This document shows positions 35,468-46,706 of a stretch of 64,000 bases of DNA, one piece after another. The DNA is taken from contig JAPWDM010000005.1 of NCBI GenBank assembly GCA_035578155.1, positions 26,410,877-26,474,876 of the forward strand, given 5' to 3'. The stretch comes from Brachynemurus nebulosus (taxonomy: Eukaryota > Arthropoda > Insecta > Neuroptera > Myrmeleontidae). Position 1 is the stretch's first letter; every line of letters starts with the position of its first letter. The notes beneath the pieces are model-generated. The model did not search any database. It saw only the letters and a program-made list of their open reading frames with translations, and had not been told where the DNA came from. Made by a program: the position numbers and the translations under genes.

Positions 35468-36854
35468 CAAAAGTATAAGCAAAGTTACAGTGATTGTGTA
35501 CCAAAAGTACGTAGTAAGGTTACAACAGTTCTGTACGAATTAAAAACGGCAAAAAAAAAATATTCTTGGATACTTCAACCGAACTATTAAACTAAGACAT
35601 ACTCTGATGGACTTCTTATGGATTCTGGTTCTAACTTGATAGCATTTAGTCTTGAACTCGGTGTGAAAATAATTTATAATTATTTATTTTTCGCATTTTT
35701 GTTATTGGTTTAATCGCAACTCGTTCAATAAAATCCTATCTATAGAATATATTTTTGTTACTTCGGGATTTCCATAAAAGTTTTTACGTCGGTCGTCCGG
35801 TCTTAAGCACCAACACAATTTTTATTTTGAATTGTGAGTGCCACTTTGACTATTTATAAATCCGGCTCTGATCGGCACTAGAGTTAATATGGATCACCCG
35901 GTACGTACACAAAACAAAACATAAGATAATGTAGTATGTGCTTTATTGTGAGTTTACTACAGGGTATTTGTCTATTTTCGTAGATTGAAATGAAATTAGA
36001 CTAAATTTAGTTTAAATGTATCTACATCGCAGATAAACAAACAAATGTCAACTTAAGCGTCGAAAATTGTATTGCGCCAGTGTACATCTAAATTTTCAAC
36101 TATCCTCTGTCAAACTCAAACAAGGACTTGTACATATGTATAAACAGTACCTTAAATTAAATCTGTTATTATTTAAAATTTGAAATTGCATAGATGAATT
36201 GTTGTTTTAGATAATTTGATTTAGTTAATATTAAGGAAAGCTTAATGATATTCAAAGTATTCCAAAGAAAATTTCATATAATTATACATAAACTTAACTG
36301 TTATCGGTGCTGTGCGATTGAAAGAAATAAAGGAATTGTTGCAGCCTTTAACATAGTCATAATTTTAAAAAAAGTTTATAAAGGATCTAATGGATTAAGA
36401 TTGGGTCTACAGAGAGATATTTTCCAAATAAGTTACGTTATGGTATCGGTGAGTAATAAATATACCACTGACACATATTAAACCTCTGATCTTTCTGCGT
36501 TCTTGAGATAAATTGATCGTGACCATGATCGTGAAAATTATTTTATTCCAGAACTAATACGTCCAGACTAATGAAATCAAAACTGTTGGTTACATAATAC
36601 GTTGTTCCATATTCTGTATTTTTTTTTTCAGAATTTTCTAACTATTTGTGAGACCTAAAAAAATTAAAAATTCTTTTTTTTCATAGTTCTCGCAAAGGTA
36701 CCTACCATTGTAAAAAATTTAAATATCCTTATGACCGCTCTAGAGTTACTTACCATTTCATATCTCCCTTCAATATAAACTTACTTATAAATGTATAAAC
36801 AAGTAGTAGTGACAAGTGTATGAGGTAAGAGGCGTACATGTGGGCATATGCGTG
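35468..36854. other. Stretch without a supported gene
   Basis: TCCGGCTCTGATCGGCAC at 35861 resembles a hAT end, with no partner. The frame at 36245-36481 ends next to a GGTGAGT donor-like site but has no recognisable protein similarity. I do not call an exon. Confidence 0.4.
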
Positions 36855-37261
36855 GGGTCGGCGATCTTAGCACTTCAAATGTGAAATTTCGAATGACCAA
36901 TTAGATCATTTAAAAGGTCAGAAAATGGTTATAAAAGGTCAATTGGTTTAATTAACTAGTCAGCGATAGAAAATTGGTTAAAGTTTTTCAAGGTTATTCA
37001 AAAATTTTAGCACCCCAAATGTGAAATTTCGGAGGACCAATTAAATCATTCAAAAGGTCAGAAAATGGTCATAAAAGTCAACTGGTTTGATTAATTGGTC
37101 AGCGATAGAAACTTTTTTATTAGTAAAAACAAAATAAAAAAAAATTTCTATCGCTGACTAATTAAGCAAACCAGTTGAATTTTCATGACCATTTTCTGAC
37201 CTTTTGAATGATGTAATTGATCATTCGAAATTTCACATTTGGGGTGCTAAGATCGCGGAGC
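36855..37261. mobile_element. Mutator-like (MULE) MITE with 10-bp duplication
   Basis: CATATGCGTG at 36845-36854 and 37262-37271 is a perfect 10-bp target-site duplication, within the 9-11 bp expected of Mutator-like elements. Terminal inverted repeats are about 110 bp (GGGTCGGCGATCTTAGCAC... against GCTCCGCGATCTTAGCACC...). A third copy of the same arm (37008-37110, TTTAGCACCCCAAATGTGAA) lies inside in direct orientation with the left arm and makes a tight hairpin with the right arm around an A-rich loop. No coding capacity. Confidence 0.88.
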
Positions 37262-37441
37262 CATATGCGTGACCAGTATATAGATTATAATATACAGTAT
37301 GTATATGTACGGTGTGAATTAATATGAACGAGGATATTGGAAAAGGATAGATTTGAATGTAGGAATTTGTAGATACCAATAAACGAGTGTTAATATTGCA
37401 GAGAAGTCATCACACTGTCCAGCATAAGAGCTTGTAGTGTC

Positions 37442-38377
37442 TAGGGATTGTAAATTTACCGACTTTTTCATTTACCGGTAATTCGGTAAATTTTTTTATC
37501 AAAACCGGTTTACCGGTAATTTACCGGTATTTTTTAAAACACGGAAGATATAAGAATAAATATTAGAAAAAATAAAAAATTAAAACGTAAAATTATTTAG
37601 TTAAGGTCATTATATACAGTATATAAAATAAGATAAAAATTATCTAAAAAAAAAATTGTATCTGTTTGATTTTACGACGTTGTAGGTATCTTACCCCTTA
37701 CAGAAATATACCGCCCATTATTGTTATTGTCTATTGAAAAAATAATTTTAAATTTTGTTAAATAGTCATAAAATATGAATCAATTATAACTACTACTTGT
37801 CTATGAGACGACGATCTCTAATAGCAGGACGAAGGGAAGAGGAGAATTGACACGAACTGTTATGCTAAAGAGAGACAGGCGGAATACATATGATACATAT
37901 TATCCTAAAAAGAGACAGATCACAATGATGTCAACGAAGGCATCAGAGATCATCGTCTCATAGACAAGTTGTACCTACCTGTAATAACAATTTACTTACT
38001 GCTTCTTACAATGTAATGATTTAACGTAATGTTTAATTATTTTGGAAAAGTAGCGATGATTTAAATAATATGTAACTAAATACAAAAAGGACGCTTTATT
38101 GCCTATATATGCATTTTAAAACTGACCATTGCATTGTGCGATTTTATTGTATCATAGAATAGTTTATTATGGATACACAGTAAGGGGTAATTTGATTGTG
38201 TACATTTGCGTCAAATGAACTTGATCATTCTTCTATGAAATAAAATCAACTTAAAAAAATTTTCAAATATATTATTTTTAATTTATCGAATTACCGGTAA
38301 AAATTTTAAGGCATTTTTAGTAATTTGCCGATAAACCGGTAAACCGGTAAACCGGTTTACTGGTATTACAATCCCTA
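37442..38377 (+). mobile_element. hAT MITE of ACCGGTAA-rich family, copy 1 (with nested insertion)
   Basis: GTAGTGTC at 37434-37441 and 38378-38385 is a perfect 8-bp duplication. Ends are TAGGGATTGTAAATTTACCG and the reverse complement of TAGGGATTGTAATACCAGTA. Both subterminal regions are packed with ACCGGTAA / TTACCGGT and AAACCGGTTT motifs, probably transposase binding sites. The family copy at 52001-52784 is inverted and lacks the 175-bp insertion near 37792-37970. No transposase frame. Confidence 0.93.
37792..37970. mobile_element. Nested small inverted-repeat element
   Basis: CTTGTCTATGAGACGACGAT followed by CTCT at the left faces the reverse complement of CTTGTCTATGAGACGATGAT followed by CTCT at the right. 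The inverted copy of the host at 52001-52784 has no such sequence at the matching place (TATACTACGGTACCTG near 52420), which gives an empty site. Superfamily and duplication unresolved. Confidence 0.75.
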
Positions 38378-38452
38378 GTAGTGTCCAGAGATCCAGCAGC
38401 GAAATCAAACAGGCAATCCAGTAGTGAAATAAGCGTCGTGTGATGCATGTTT

Positions 38453-38700
38453 TTAGTAAATTTTCAATATGAAAATTCAGCTATTTCTGTTAATTTTTAC
38501 GAAATTTAGTGAAGCATTAAACTCTTGGAAGTGTTCTTCAGCCAGACGTGTCCGCTGCTCAGAACAGGTATTTTGGATACTTTTCGTTAAAGAAATGGAT
38601 TTTTGATAAAATTCAAAAGTTTCACACTTTTTTCAGATCACTGTAAAAACTGGAAGACACCACAGTTTTTTGAACTGTTTATTCTAGATAAAATGGTTTT
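38453..38700 (+). mobile_element. Helentron-like element, diverged 5' fragment
   Basis: TTTTAGTAAATTTTCAATAT with GAAAATTCAGCTATTTCTG is a diverged family start. It is followed by TTTTTACGAAATTTAGTGAA, AGCATTAAACTC and TTCTTCAGCCAGACGTGTCC, then GGTATTTTGGAT. The TA tract and 3' end are absent. Confidence 0.65.
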
Positions 38701-39329
38701 CGAATAGATTGTGAACTCATTTAATTTTTAAATAATGTTTAATTTTTTTTTAAATAATCATTCCCTCTATTTAAAATCTCACTGCATGCCACTGATAAGA
38801 CTATTATTTTACAAATGCTGCTATTCATTCAAGTTTTCAAACATTATAGTAAATGCATCATCAACCACTATTGACAAATTTATCTTTTAATGACAGAGCG
38901 CGAAGCGAAAATGTAATGTTATTCAACAATGAAAACCGCAATACTGAACATTAAACAGATGAAATTAACTGATATTATGTAAGTTTATTTCATTTTCATC
39001 TCGTAATATATATGTGTAAAGTGTGTTTGTGTACCTTTAATTAAATAATGAATTTATTATTTATTAAAACTGTTTCAGAAATAACAGTGTATAAATTACA
39101 AATTACGTCAAAATTAAACTGAAATTAATATGAATTTCTCTAAGAAGCTACATAAAATACTCCACTAATGAATACAGTAAACTTTTTAACTTGTACAATT
39201 AATATTACACGAATATAATATATGTAGCATACATTACATAAATTGTTTGAAGACAGTAACAATAAGAATTACACAAAATGTAGTGTAGATTGCATATAGA
39301 TGAGAATAATAAAATGAAATATAAATTAA
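38701..39329. other. AT-rich stretch, no gene seen
   Basis: No repeat ends or supported coding frames. Confidence 0.45.
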
Positions 39330-39337
39330 ACCGAATC

Positions 39338-39629
39338 CAGAGGCGTAGCGACGGGGTTGCAAGAGGGTCTATCATGCACCGGGCGCCACTCGTAGAGGAG
39401 CGCCAAATGTGCGCCAAAGAGGGGTATGAAATGTGCCCCAAAAAAATGAGGTATGTGAGGTTTTTTTTTTTGCTCGTCACTTATTTTTTGGGAAGAAAAA
39501 GGCAATATTTTTTCTACAGGGGCGCCATTTTTTGACTCTGCCTCGGGCGCTACTTAGGCTAGGTCCGGCTCTGAGAGGCGCTAATAAAGTGTGGTGCCCC
39601 GGGCGCCGGTTATATTCACTACGCCACTG
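39338..39629. mobile_element. hAT MITE with CAGWGGCGTAG ends
   Basis: ACCGAATC at 39330-39337 and 39630-39637 is a perfect 8-bp duplication. Ends are CAGAGGCGTAGCGACGGGG and the reverse complement of CAGTGGCGTAGTGAATATAA; CAGTGGCGTAG is a very common hAT terminus in animals. The 292-bp interior is GC-rich for this window (GGGCGCC occurs several times). Overlapping open frames here are not genes. Confidence 0.93.
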
Positions 39630-39639
39630 ACCGAATCAA

Positions 39640-40240
39640 AAAACAATAGGTAAAGGTTTATTGTGAGGTGTAGCGTGTGTAAAGCGTGACATGTGAGCGT
39701 GATGTTGTGTTTGACATGATGTATCCAATGATGGTCATTTATTTCACTGCTGATGGATGATGTTTCATCTGTTATTGTTGTTAAATATTTTGCCAGTAGG
39801 TGTCTCTTACAGTTCTCTGCAGGCTTTACATACTGTAGGTTGTTTCATCAGATCATTTATTTACTGTCTTTATTGTGTATCGATTATTTTGTTATTTACA
39901 AGGTTAGGGGAAGAAATAAAATTATTTTCTTTGTTTATTAGTGTTCCGTACCAAAGTTGGCAAAACGGAACACTTATGTAATCACTTTGGTGTTTGTCCG
40001 AGTGTCACAGGCAATTTCCTCTGAAACCACTCGACGCGAAAATTTGATACTTAGCACGGAGATAGAGTGTGGTAGCCTAATTCCAGACGTGAAGTTGAAT
40101 TTCGATTCTGGGGGTTAATTTTAGGGGATAAGCTAAACACAAAATTTTGTAAAATTTTGTAAAAACAAAATTTTTTGTCAAGAGCACCGAATAAGGTATC
40201 AAATGAAAGCCTATTAAAACACGAATTCAGCAATATATTG
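39640..40240 (+). other. Stretch with a GTGTTCCGTACC repeat end
   Basis: 39941-40015 carries GTGTTCCGTACCAAAGTTGG, CGGAACACTTATGTAATCAC and GTTTGTCCGAGTGTCACAGG, an order known from insect retroelement ends. TTGTACGGAACACTG at 41420-41435 faces it in reverse complement, so an element of about 1.5 kb bounded by these two is possible. No duplication was found. Confidence 0.4.
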
Positions 40241-40690
40241 TGTGAGTTTTTCGAGAGTTGCCATTTTTATTACAGCCAAACCATTGATTTAATCGAAAAA
40301 TTGTTCAAACAAGAGTTGTAGGTATCGACGGGGGCAACCGATTTCTATAGTCAGGAGTTTTATAGCTCTTATGGTTTTCGAGCTATGATACAAACTTATA
40401 GATTTTTAAATAGGACTATATATTAATTTTTCGATAAAACTGATCTAATGCATTAATTGGCAACATAAATGAGCAAAAAATATTTTTTTACCCAAGTTTA
40501 ATTTTTTAACTTTTCTTTAATTTATCAGTTAGGCGGTAAAAATATGCATATGTACTTGAGGCTACTTCAACCGATAGTGTTTTTCATGCTTATATTTCCA
40601 TTACATCCAAGAAAAGAAACTTTTCCAGTACCATTTCTACCATAAAAATTTGCTTATCTATCTGGAAATGGCAACTCTCAAAAAACTCAC
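40241..40690. mobile_element. GAGAGTTGCC-ended MITE, copy 2
   Basis: Left TGTGAGTTTTTCGAGAGTTG with CCATTTTTATTACAGCC; right (reverse complement) TGTGAGTTTTTTGAGAGTTG with CCATTTCC. The interior has AATCGAAAAATTGTTCAAAC, TTTATAGCTCTTATGGTTTT and CGAGCTATGATACAAACTT, shared with 34719 and 47676. Inverted termini are about 25 bp. Confidence 0.8.
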
Positions 40691-41505
40691 ATGTATAGAT
40701 ATATAACTACATACTTTTGACCATTTCTTTTTGTTTGGAAAAACATTATAAAAATTGTTATCCTTGGTCCTTATTACCCGAAGGATTGTTCAGAATACAT
40801 AATCTGAAAAAATTCACGAACATTAAAAATGGGGTGTAGATTGAGGGAAAATTATCGAACCTGAATTTCCTTGCATAACTTCCCTGGTATGTAATAAGAA
40901 AAATTGATGATATATCTTGCTTTGATCAAGATGTTGTTAATCAATAACTGTATTAATAGTATGTTAAAGGGGTATTTTAGCATTTTTTTTATATAGTGAG
41001 CTTAAAAATTAACGAAGAAATAGGAAATAGCTGGTAAATCTGTACGCGAAAAATATATTACAATCTCTGCACCTGAATATTATCTAATATTTGTAAAATT
41101 CTTAGATATCCATAGAATTAAAAAATCCAAGCTACCTATTCAAAGAATTGGCAAATAATATTTAAATCACAGAATAAATAAAAGATTATTGTCATAGAAT
41201 AAACTATTATTTAAACTGTGATTTAAATAATTTAAATAATAGTAATAATAAAAATAGCGACTCTTAGTACAATTACTTGATTCAGTTGTTCGTTTCTGGT
41301 CAACGTAAACAGACCAAGATAACAATACGATCGTTTTGAAATCGAAAAACATAGTTTATTTTAGAAAAAATATTTAATCCACTTTCATATCTCGTTACAA
41401 AAAATTCATAAAAACAACTAATTGTACGGAACACTGTTAGCGCAAGTACAACTTGCACTTGACAACTTGTTTTTATTATTAATTTTCATATTTAAAGTTC
41501 ATTTT
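40691..41505. other. AT-rich stretch, no gene seen
   Basis: Contains GTACGGAACACTG near 41424, discussed with 39941. Otherwise nothing recognised. Confidence 0.45.
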
Positions 41506-41640
41506 TTAGCGAATTTTCGAATTGAAAATTTAGCTCTCACAGCCACTATCACGGAGCGACTTAAGCCCCGAACTACTTAAGACAGAAAATTTTTTTTGAG
41601 GTCCTAAAAGCTGAAAATGACGTTCACTAAATTTAACATG
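41506..41640 (+). mobile_element. Helentron-like element, 5' terminal fragment
   Basis: TTTTTTAGCGAATTTTCGAA, GAAAATTTAGCTCTCACAGC and CTTAAGCCCCGAACTAC, then TTTGAGGTCC and GAAAATGACGTTCACTAAAT, follow the 5' end of the family up to the point where a TA tract would begin. The rest is missing. Confidence 0.7.
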
Positions 41641-42459
41641 TTACAGTCTGCGTTTTCAGCATCTGAAAATAGTTTCCAACACACAACTATCCTCATTCTA
41701 ATACTTGAAATTCGATTATTATTGAAACTAGTGATTACTTCTTTATATATCATTTTGTATGAGAATATTAAAAAAATATTACTTCTTTTTCATCATTTTG
41801 CTATTATATTTTCAAATACCATATTTTCTAATATAAAAATAGACTTTCATTCTATCACAGGCGTTGTAATTTATGTAAATAACGATTAAAATTGCCTACA
41901 AGCAAAAAAATTCTATTGTTGTTGGAAAAAATGGAATAGTTTATTTTTATCACTAAAATGACGTACCGCAAAAAGGAACTAAGTTGCGTATAATACGATG
42001 TCTTCATACACTACATTCATATTATGAAAATTATAACATTTAAACAGTACTTAACTAGTTATCAAATTATAACATTTAAAGAGTATTTATCTTGATATTT
42101 ATAAATTTACCATCCATTGACTTTGACGTTATGTTCATAGAAAAAAAAAAAAAAACGAAACTTTGAATCAGTTCAAAAATAGTTTTGAAAACATGAACTA
42201 AACACAATTTATTGATATCAGCGAGTTTGAGTTATTTTCTCTAGCTCAGATGAACCTCTATCAGTTTCCGCTGGTCCAGAGAGATGTTTTAATGTTTTGT
42301 AACAATTAATTTGAAAATTTAAAATAAATTAACAATTCAGGTAGTGTAAGGTAACCCACTCCTATGATATACCTACGTTGCACCACTTTTTAAGAATTAA
42401 TAAGAAATTGTTAATGATATAAAAGGGATATACTATATTAGAACAGTTTCCTGACTGTA
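41641..42459. other. AT-rich stretch, no gene seen
   Basis: No repeat ends or supported coding frames. Confidence 0.45.
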
Positions 42460-43069
42460 CACCAAGACTTCGCTTTGCGTCGTTTCGTTTTGCGTTTTTT
42501 CGAAGTTGCGTCGCTGCTGAATTAGTAGATACTAATTTTCACTGTGCATCCTTAAATTTTCGAAATTGCGTTGCTTTGGGTTCGAGTCTTTAATTTTTTT
42601 TTCGAAATTTTTTGAAATTTCCTTTTTCTTTCCAAAAGATGGTACGACGTTGTAATATGGTGGATATGTATCTATTGATGTTGTAATAAAGATTGATAAT
42701 AGATGGCAACTACTTTGAGCGTGTTGGTATAAAACTAAAATAAATGTGTATTACGAAATTAATTAAACAGACAGTGATTAATTTTTACTTTGTTTTTATA
42801 AATTAATAAATTGATTATTTTATTTTGTTTTAATTGAATTTGTTTTGTTTTGTTTTTTGTATGTATGTAATAAAATTTTATATTATTTTTGTTTTTTCAA
42901 TGTTTACTTTGTTCAATTTTCTTTTTAAAAAGTAGTATTTTCGTAACCCTGAAACCTATCTTCTATCTTTACATGGTTTACTATAGAAAATCATAATTCA
43001 CTTTGCGTCGTTTCAAATTGCGTCGTATTTTTTTGGAACGTAACCACGACGCAAATTGAGGTATTGGTG
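42460..43069. mobile_element. TA-flanked MITE with TTTGCGTCGT motifs
   Basis: TA at 42458-42459 and 43070-43071. Left end CACCAAGACTTCGCTTTGCG, right end (reverse complement) CACCAATACCTCAATTTGCG, each followed by TCGT. TTTGCGTCG or TTGCGTCG is repeated near both ends (42473, 42490, 42507, 43000, 43017). The 610-bp interior has a TTTTGTTTTG-rich tract and no gene. Tc1/mariner-like by its TA duplication. Confidence 0.8.
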
Positions 43070-43122
43070 TATAAGAAAATATCAAAATTAATTTAATAAG
43101 TAATTTTTAAAAATTTAATTTT

Positions 43123-43647
43123 TATAATGGGGTATTTGACAGTAGCTGAAAAATATCTATTTTGATTTTTAAATAATTGTTCGAGTCATAACGATACTGA
43201 ATATTGCTTTTTTACAAGTTATTTCATTCAAAAATATAAAAATTTTAATTAAATAAAATTACAAAATTTACGTTAAAAATGACGTAATTAAAAACATCAA
43301 GCAAAAGCAGCTTACGTCACAAGCTTGTTCGAATATGTAGGTATTACCTATATTGTAGTTAGGAAAAAAACTGGTTACTTTTTTGGTAACTATGAAAGAA
43401 ATTTTTCATTATTAATTTTCATTATTAGACCTACTACTACTACTCAATGTTTTAGAGCCAATGACGTTATACGATTTGACGTCACAGAAAGCATCGTTTT
43501 GGCGATCTTTTTAAAAACTAAAATTTTATCGGTGATTTTTATTAAAAATATAGTACAAAATAATTTAAAAATGTGTATTATGAGTTTACTAAGAAGTAAT
43601 AAACACACTAAGATGGTTTTTAAAAATTTGTCAAATACCCCATTATA
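43123..43647. mobile_element. TA-type element with GGGGTATTTGAC ends
   Basis: TATAATGGGGTATTTGACAG at the left faces the reverse complement of TATAATGGGGTATTTGACAA at the right. Interior blocks with GACGTAATTAAAAAC and TTTGACGTCACAG resemble the element at 23110-23946. The 133-codon open frame that starts at 43325 runs through the right terminus, has no recognisable domain, and is AT-driven chance. Confidence 0.75.
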
Positions 43648-43794
43648 CAAGATTATTTTAGAAAAACTTCTAAAAGTAGAGCAAAGTAAGGTCGTCTTAC
43701 GGTATAGATATTTTTCTTCTTACTAATGGTGTTAGTCAGATAGAATATACAGAATGTATATTTAAAATAATTTTTAAATCAAGAATTTTTAAAT

Positions 43795-44110
43795 CGGTCA
43801 GTCTGTCTACCCGTCTGTGTGCTCGAACAACCCACCAAACGACATAACTTCGAAACTATTTAATTGTTTTTGGTGATACTTTTAGAAATTCTGTGGTTTG
43901 ATTCTTAGGTGGTCCCCTGCGAATTTCATCGTAATCATTAAATATCTATGTCCATCTACTAGTTTTATTTCACTCAAATTTTGAATGTATTTGGAAGTTA
44001 ATCCATATATGGTTCCTTATAAATTTCAATACAATCAAAGCAATAATCGTTCTGCAAATGTAAAATATGTTAACGCTGGGTGTATGGAACGGAGTCCTTG
44101 TTTTTCTTGC
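43795..44110 (+). repeat. Possible retroelement end fragment
   Basis: GTCAGTCTGTCTACCCGTCT at 43797 and GGGTGTATGGAACGGAGTCC at 44078 resemble the opening and close of the widespread insect TGTCTGTCCGTC ... GGAACCC repeats. Diverged, no coding content. Confidence 0.35.
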
Positions 44111-44151
44111 TACTATGAAAACAAGAAACTTTGCAAAATACTATAAAGCAA

Positions 44152-44350
44152 AAGGATATTTTGGAAAATAATCACCAGTTGTAATTTGAAAATTTTTTTT
44201 TATATTTCACGCGACGTACGTTTCGGGGTTTCAAAAATCCTCCCTCATCAGACCTTATCAGGGAATTTTTGAAACCCAGAAACGTACGTCGAGTTAAATA
44301 TAAAATCATTTTCAAATTACAACTAGTGATTATTTCCAAAATATCCTTAT
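44152..44350. repeat. Long inverted repeat with GACGTACGTTTC arms
   Basis: Left arm runs through GATATTTTGGAAAATAATCA, GTTGTAATTTGAAAA, TATATTT and CGACGTACGTTTC to TTTCAAAAAT. The right arm carries the reverse complement of each block (ATTTTTGAAACCC, GAAACGTACGTCG, AAATATAAAA, TTTTCAAATTACAAC, TGATTATTTCC, AAAATATCCTTA). Arms are about 90-100 bp with a short spacer. The region includes the ribozyme candidate below. Confidence 0.8.
44213..44251 (-). ncRNA. Candidate hammerhead ribozyme core (Penelope-like type)
   Basis: On the minus strand the order is CTGATGAG (44251-44244), a GGG...CCC-closed segment, CGAAAC (to 44220), GTAC, then GTC (44215-44213). This is the hammerhead order CUGAUGA, stem II, GAAA, stem III, UH. 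The GAAACGTACGTC part would give a very short stem III, as described for hammerheads of Penelope-like retroelements. Stem II has only three clear GC pairs and stem I pairing is weak, so it may be decayed. The mirrored arm on the plus strand keeps GAAACGTACGTCG but has CTTATCA in place of CTGATGA. Confidence 0.45.
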
Positions 44351-44475
44351 CCTCAATATATGATATCACCAAAAAACCCTTCACTAAATACTATAAGGAA
44401 TTATTGAATTTACACAAAAATTTCAGAATATCAAATTTAAGCGAACGTGTGGCCAAAACTGCCAGTGCAAATTAA

Positions 44476-45613
44476 AAAAAAAGAAAAACTGAAAAAGTCT
44501 TGACAAAATTTCGTTTAAATACTATTGAGATCTAAAGATACTAAAAAGATGATAGTATGGTTAAAGTCGTTTCCCTCAGTACCCTGAAAGGTCTAAAATA
44601 GAAATACTTAGTCTTACGGGGCCCAAATTAGTTCTGCTATTGAAATATGAAGATGGTTATTTTAGAGTCAATTGGTGGACAAAGACAAGCGCAGTAAATA
44701 ATTGATTTTGTACAGAATTCTGAAATATCTAATTTAAAAATAATCTGAAACAAGATTTTTGAAACATAAACATTTTTTATTTTTGTGAGGAATTGAGGAA
44801 TATCATTGTTTTTCCAAGAAATATATTGACAAAGCTTTAATTTCACAATGATTTTAATTTTATTCCGATTGTGGTACTCGGGAAATAAAATTCTAATGAT
44901 ACTACTTTAAAGACGTATTTGTGCAGATGCTCCAGGAAGCATTATTTTGTCAATTTCAATTTAGATATCACATTTAGATTGTATTTTTAAAACAATAAAA
45001 ATAAAAACAAAGAAAGAGATCGAGAATTTTTATTTTACATTTACAACATGTTTAGTAACAAAATTAGCATCCTTAGTTCGGATAATTTAGGATGAATAAT
45101 CTTCTTATGTTACGTGTGTAAAAATACAACCAAACGTTCTATATATGATTCTTTTCAAATAGACAAAACATTCTCTATTTTCTTTTTATCACACAAAAGC
45201 AACAAAAAGTTAACGAAAATGAAAAAGAAGAAGAAAAAAAACGTATTAACTACATATTTGAAAATAAAACACCTCATCATTCTCACACATATAGCGCTGT
45301 GATCGTATCACATCGCGTCTATCTGAACAAAGCTTATTTTAAAGTTATTTTCAAGTTATCTTTCTTTTTTCTTTTGTATTTGCGTTGATGTAGGGCTATT
45401 CATTCGTCTAATCCAAGTGTAATGATCTACACATATACGTACACATATAAATATTATATAATCTTAGCGTAAAGAAATATTGGATGCATTTTCATATGTA
45501 ATGAAATTTTCTAATCTTTTTTATGTGTATTCTCTGAATAAAATTTATAGCTATTAATAAATGGAACACTGTACTTTCCAAAAATTACCACTTTTATTTA
45601 CTTTAAAGATTTT
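44476..45613. other. AT-rich stretch, no gene seen
   Basis: No repeat ends or supported coding frames. Several A-runs. Confidence 0.45.
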
Positions 45614-45617
45614 TTAA

Positions 45618-46702
45618 CTCTTTCCAATCATGTGTGGGACGTCTTCCGACATTGTCTTTTTTCCGTTCCTATCCTTTGTCGGAACACGTCCGACATCGTT
45701 TTGATCGTTTTCTTTCCTTTATTAGTTTTATTATTCCCTGGAATCTATATTGCCGACCTATTTTGAGTTAGTTTCATCTTTAGCCATTAGATTGCATGTT
45801 GTACATACGTTATATAATCGCATGATTTTTTTTTTGTGTAAACATGAGAAATATAAATTTTGATTAAATAATTATATAGTAATTATATTTATAGTACAGG
45901 AAGTATCGACGCATGAGTACCGAAAACTATTCCACCTAAATTTTTTTATGCGATCCTGTTCAAATTGCCCTAGTGATGATATAAATGCATGTTGCCAGGG
46001 GGCAACCCGGGGCCATATTGTTTAAACCGAAATTTTTTAAACAAACGCAAAGAATTATTATTTTTCAACCGGATAATTTTTTTTTTATATTCTTTATTGA
46101 AATACAAGTAAAAAAGGTCCTATGGCTTTCCACGATAAAGTTAATATTTTTAGAGATATGAATTTGTAAAGGTTCGAAAAATCTCTTTTGACCCATGAAA
46201 AATATATTAAAAAATAAAAATAAAATATAAATAATATTTTTTTAAAATTCTTATACAATAGTTAATAAAATCCTTAATAGAGATTTAAAAAAAATTTCAT
46301 TTTTTATACCTGTTTTTTAATTGTTAATTTCGCGCGCTCACAAATATGCACCGGGTTTCCCCCTGGCAACATGCATTTATATCATCAGTAGGGCAATTTG
46401 AACAGGATCGCATAAAAAAATTGAGGTGGAATTGAGGTGGAGTAGTTTTTGGTAGTCATGCGCTGATACCTCCTGTACTATTATGCAATTCAATTTAGAA
46501 TTTTATAAAATAGTAATATTTTATTTTGATATTTAATAGATGACACTTTATAATTTTATTTATTTAATAATTCCAAATCAGTAATTTTCAATATTGAAGG
46601 ATAGGTGGCATGTTAGTGTCGAAGTGAGATGAATGTATGTCAGATTAGATTTAATTCAGACTTGGTGGCAACACCTTAGCCAAAATAAAAGATTGGAAAG
46701 GG
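45618..46702. mobile_element. piggyBac-like TTAA-flanked MITE, split by an insertion
   Basis: TTAA at 45614-45617 and 46703-46706. Ends are CTCTTTCCAATCATGTG and the reverse complement of CCCTTTCCAATCTTTTATTT; TTAACCCTTT-like starts are typical of piggyBac. Subterminal inverted motif GACGTCTTCCGACATTG / TGTCGGAACACGTCC lies at the left. Removing the nested TA-flanked element (45894-46478) leaves a host of about 500 bp. Confidence 0.8.
45894..46478. mobile_element. TA-flanked MITE with ~115-bp inverted repeats
   Basis: TA at 45892-45893 and 46479-46480. Arms of about 115 bp: GTACAGGAAGTATCGACGCA, then TGCGATCCTGTTCAAATTGC, GATGATATAAATGCATGTTG and CCAGGGGGCAACCCGG, mirrored on the right with few changes (one 13-bp block, TTGAGGTGGAA, is duplicated there). 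Probably Tc1/mariner-derived. Inserted within the piggyBac-like element. Confidence 0.9.
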
Positions 46703-46706
46703 TTAA

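Noticed and set aside
36245..36481. Possible exon ending near a GGTGAGT site
   Set aside because: A single donor-like site is weak evidence in 64 kb; no acceptor, homology or adjoining exon is visible.
43325..43726. 133-codon open frame, the longest in the window
   Set aside because: It lies in and runs past a repeat element (43123-43647), is AT-driven in composition and has no domain I recognise.
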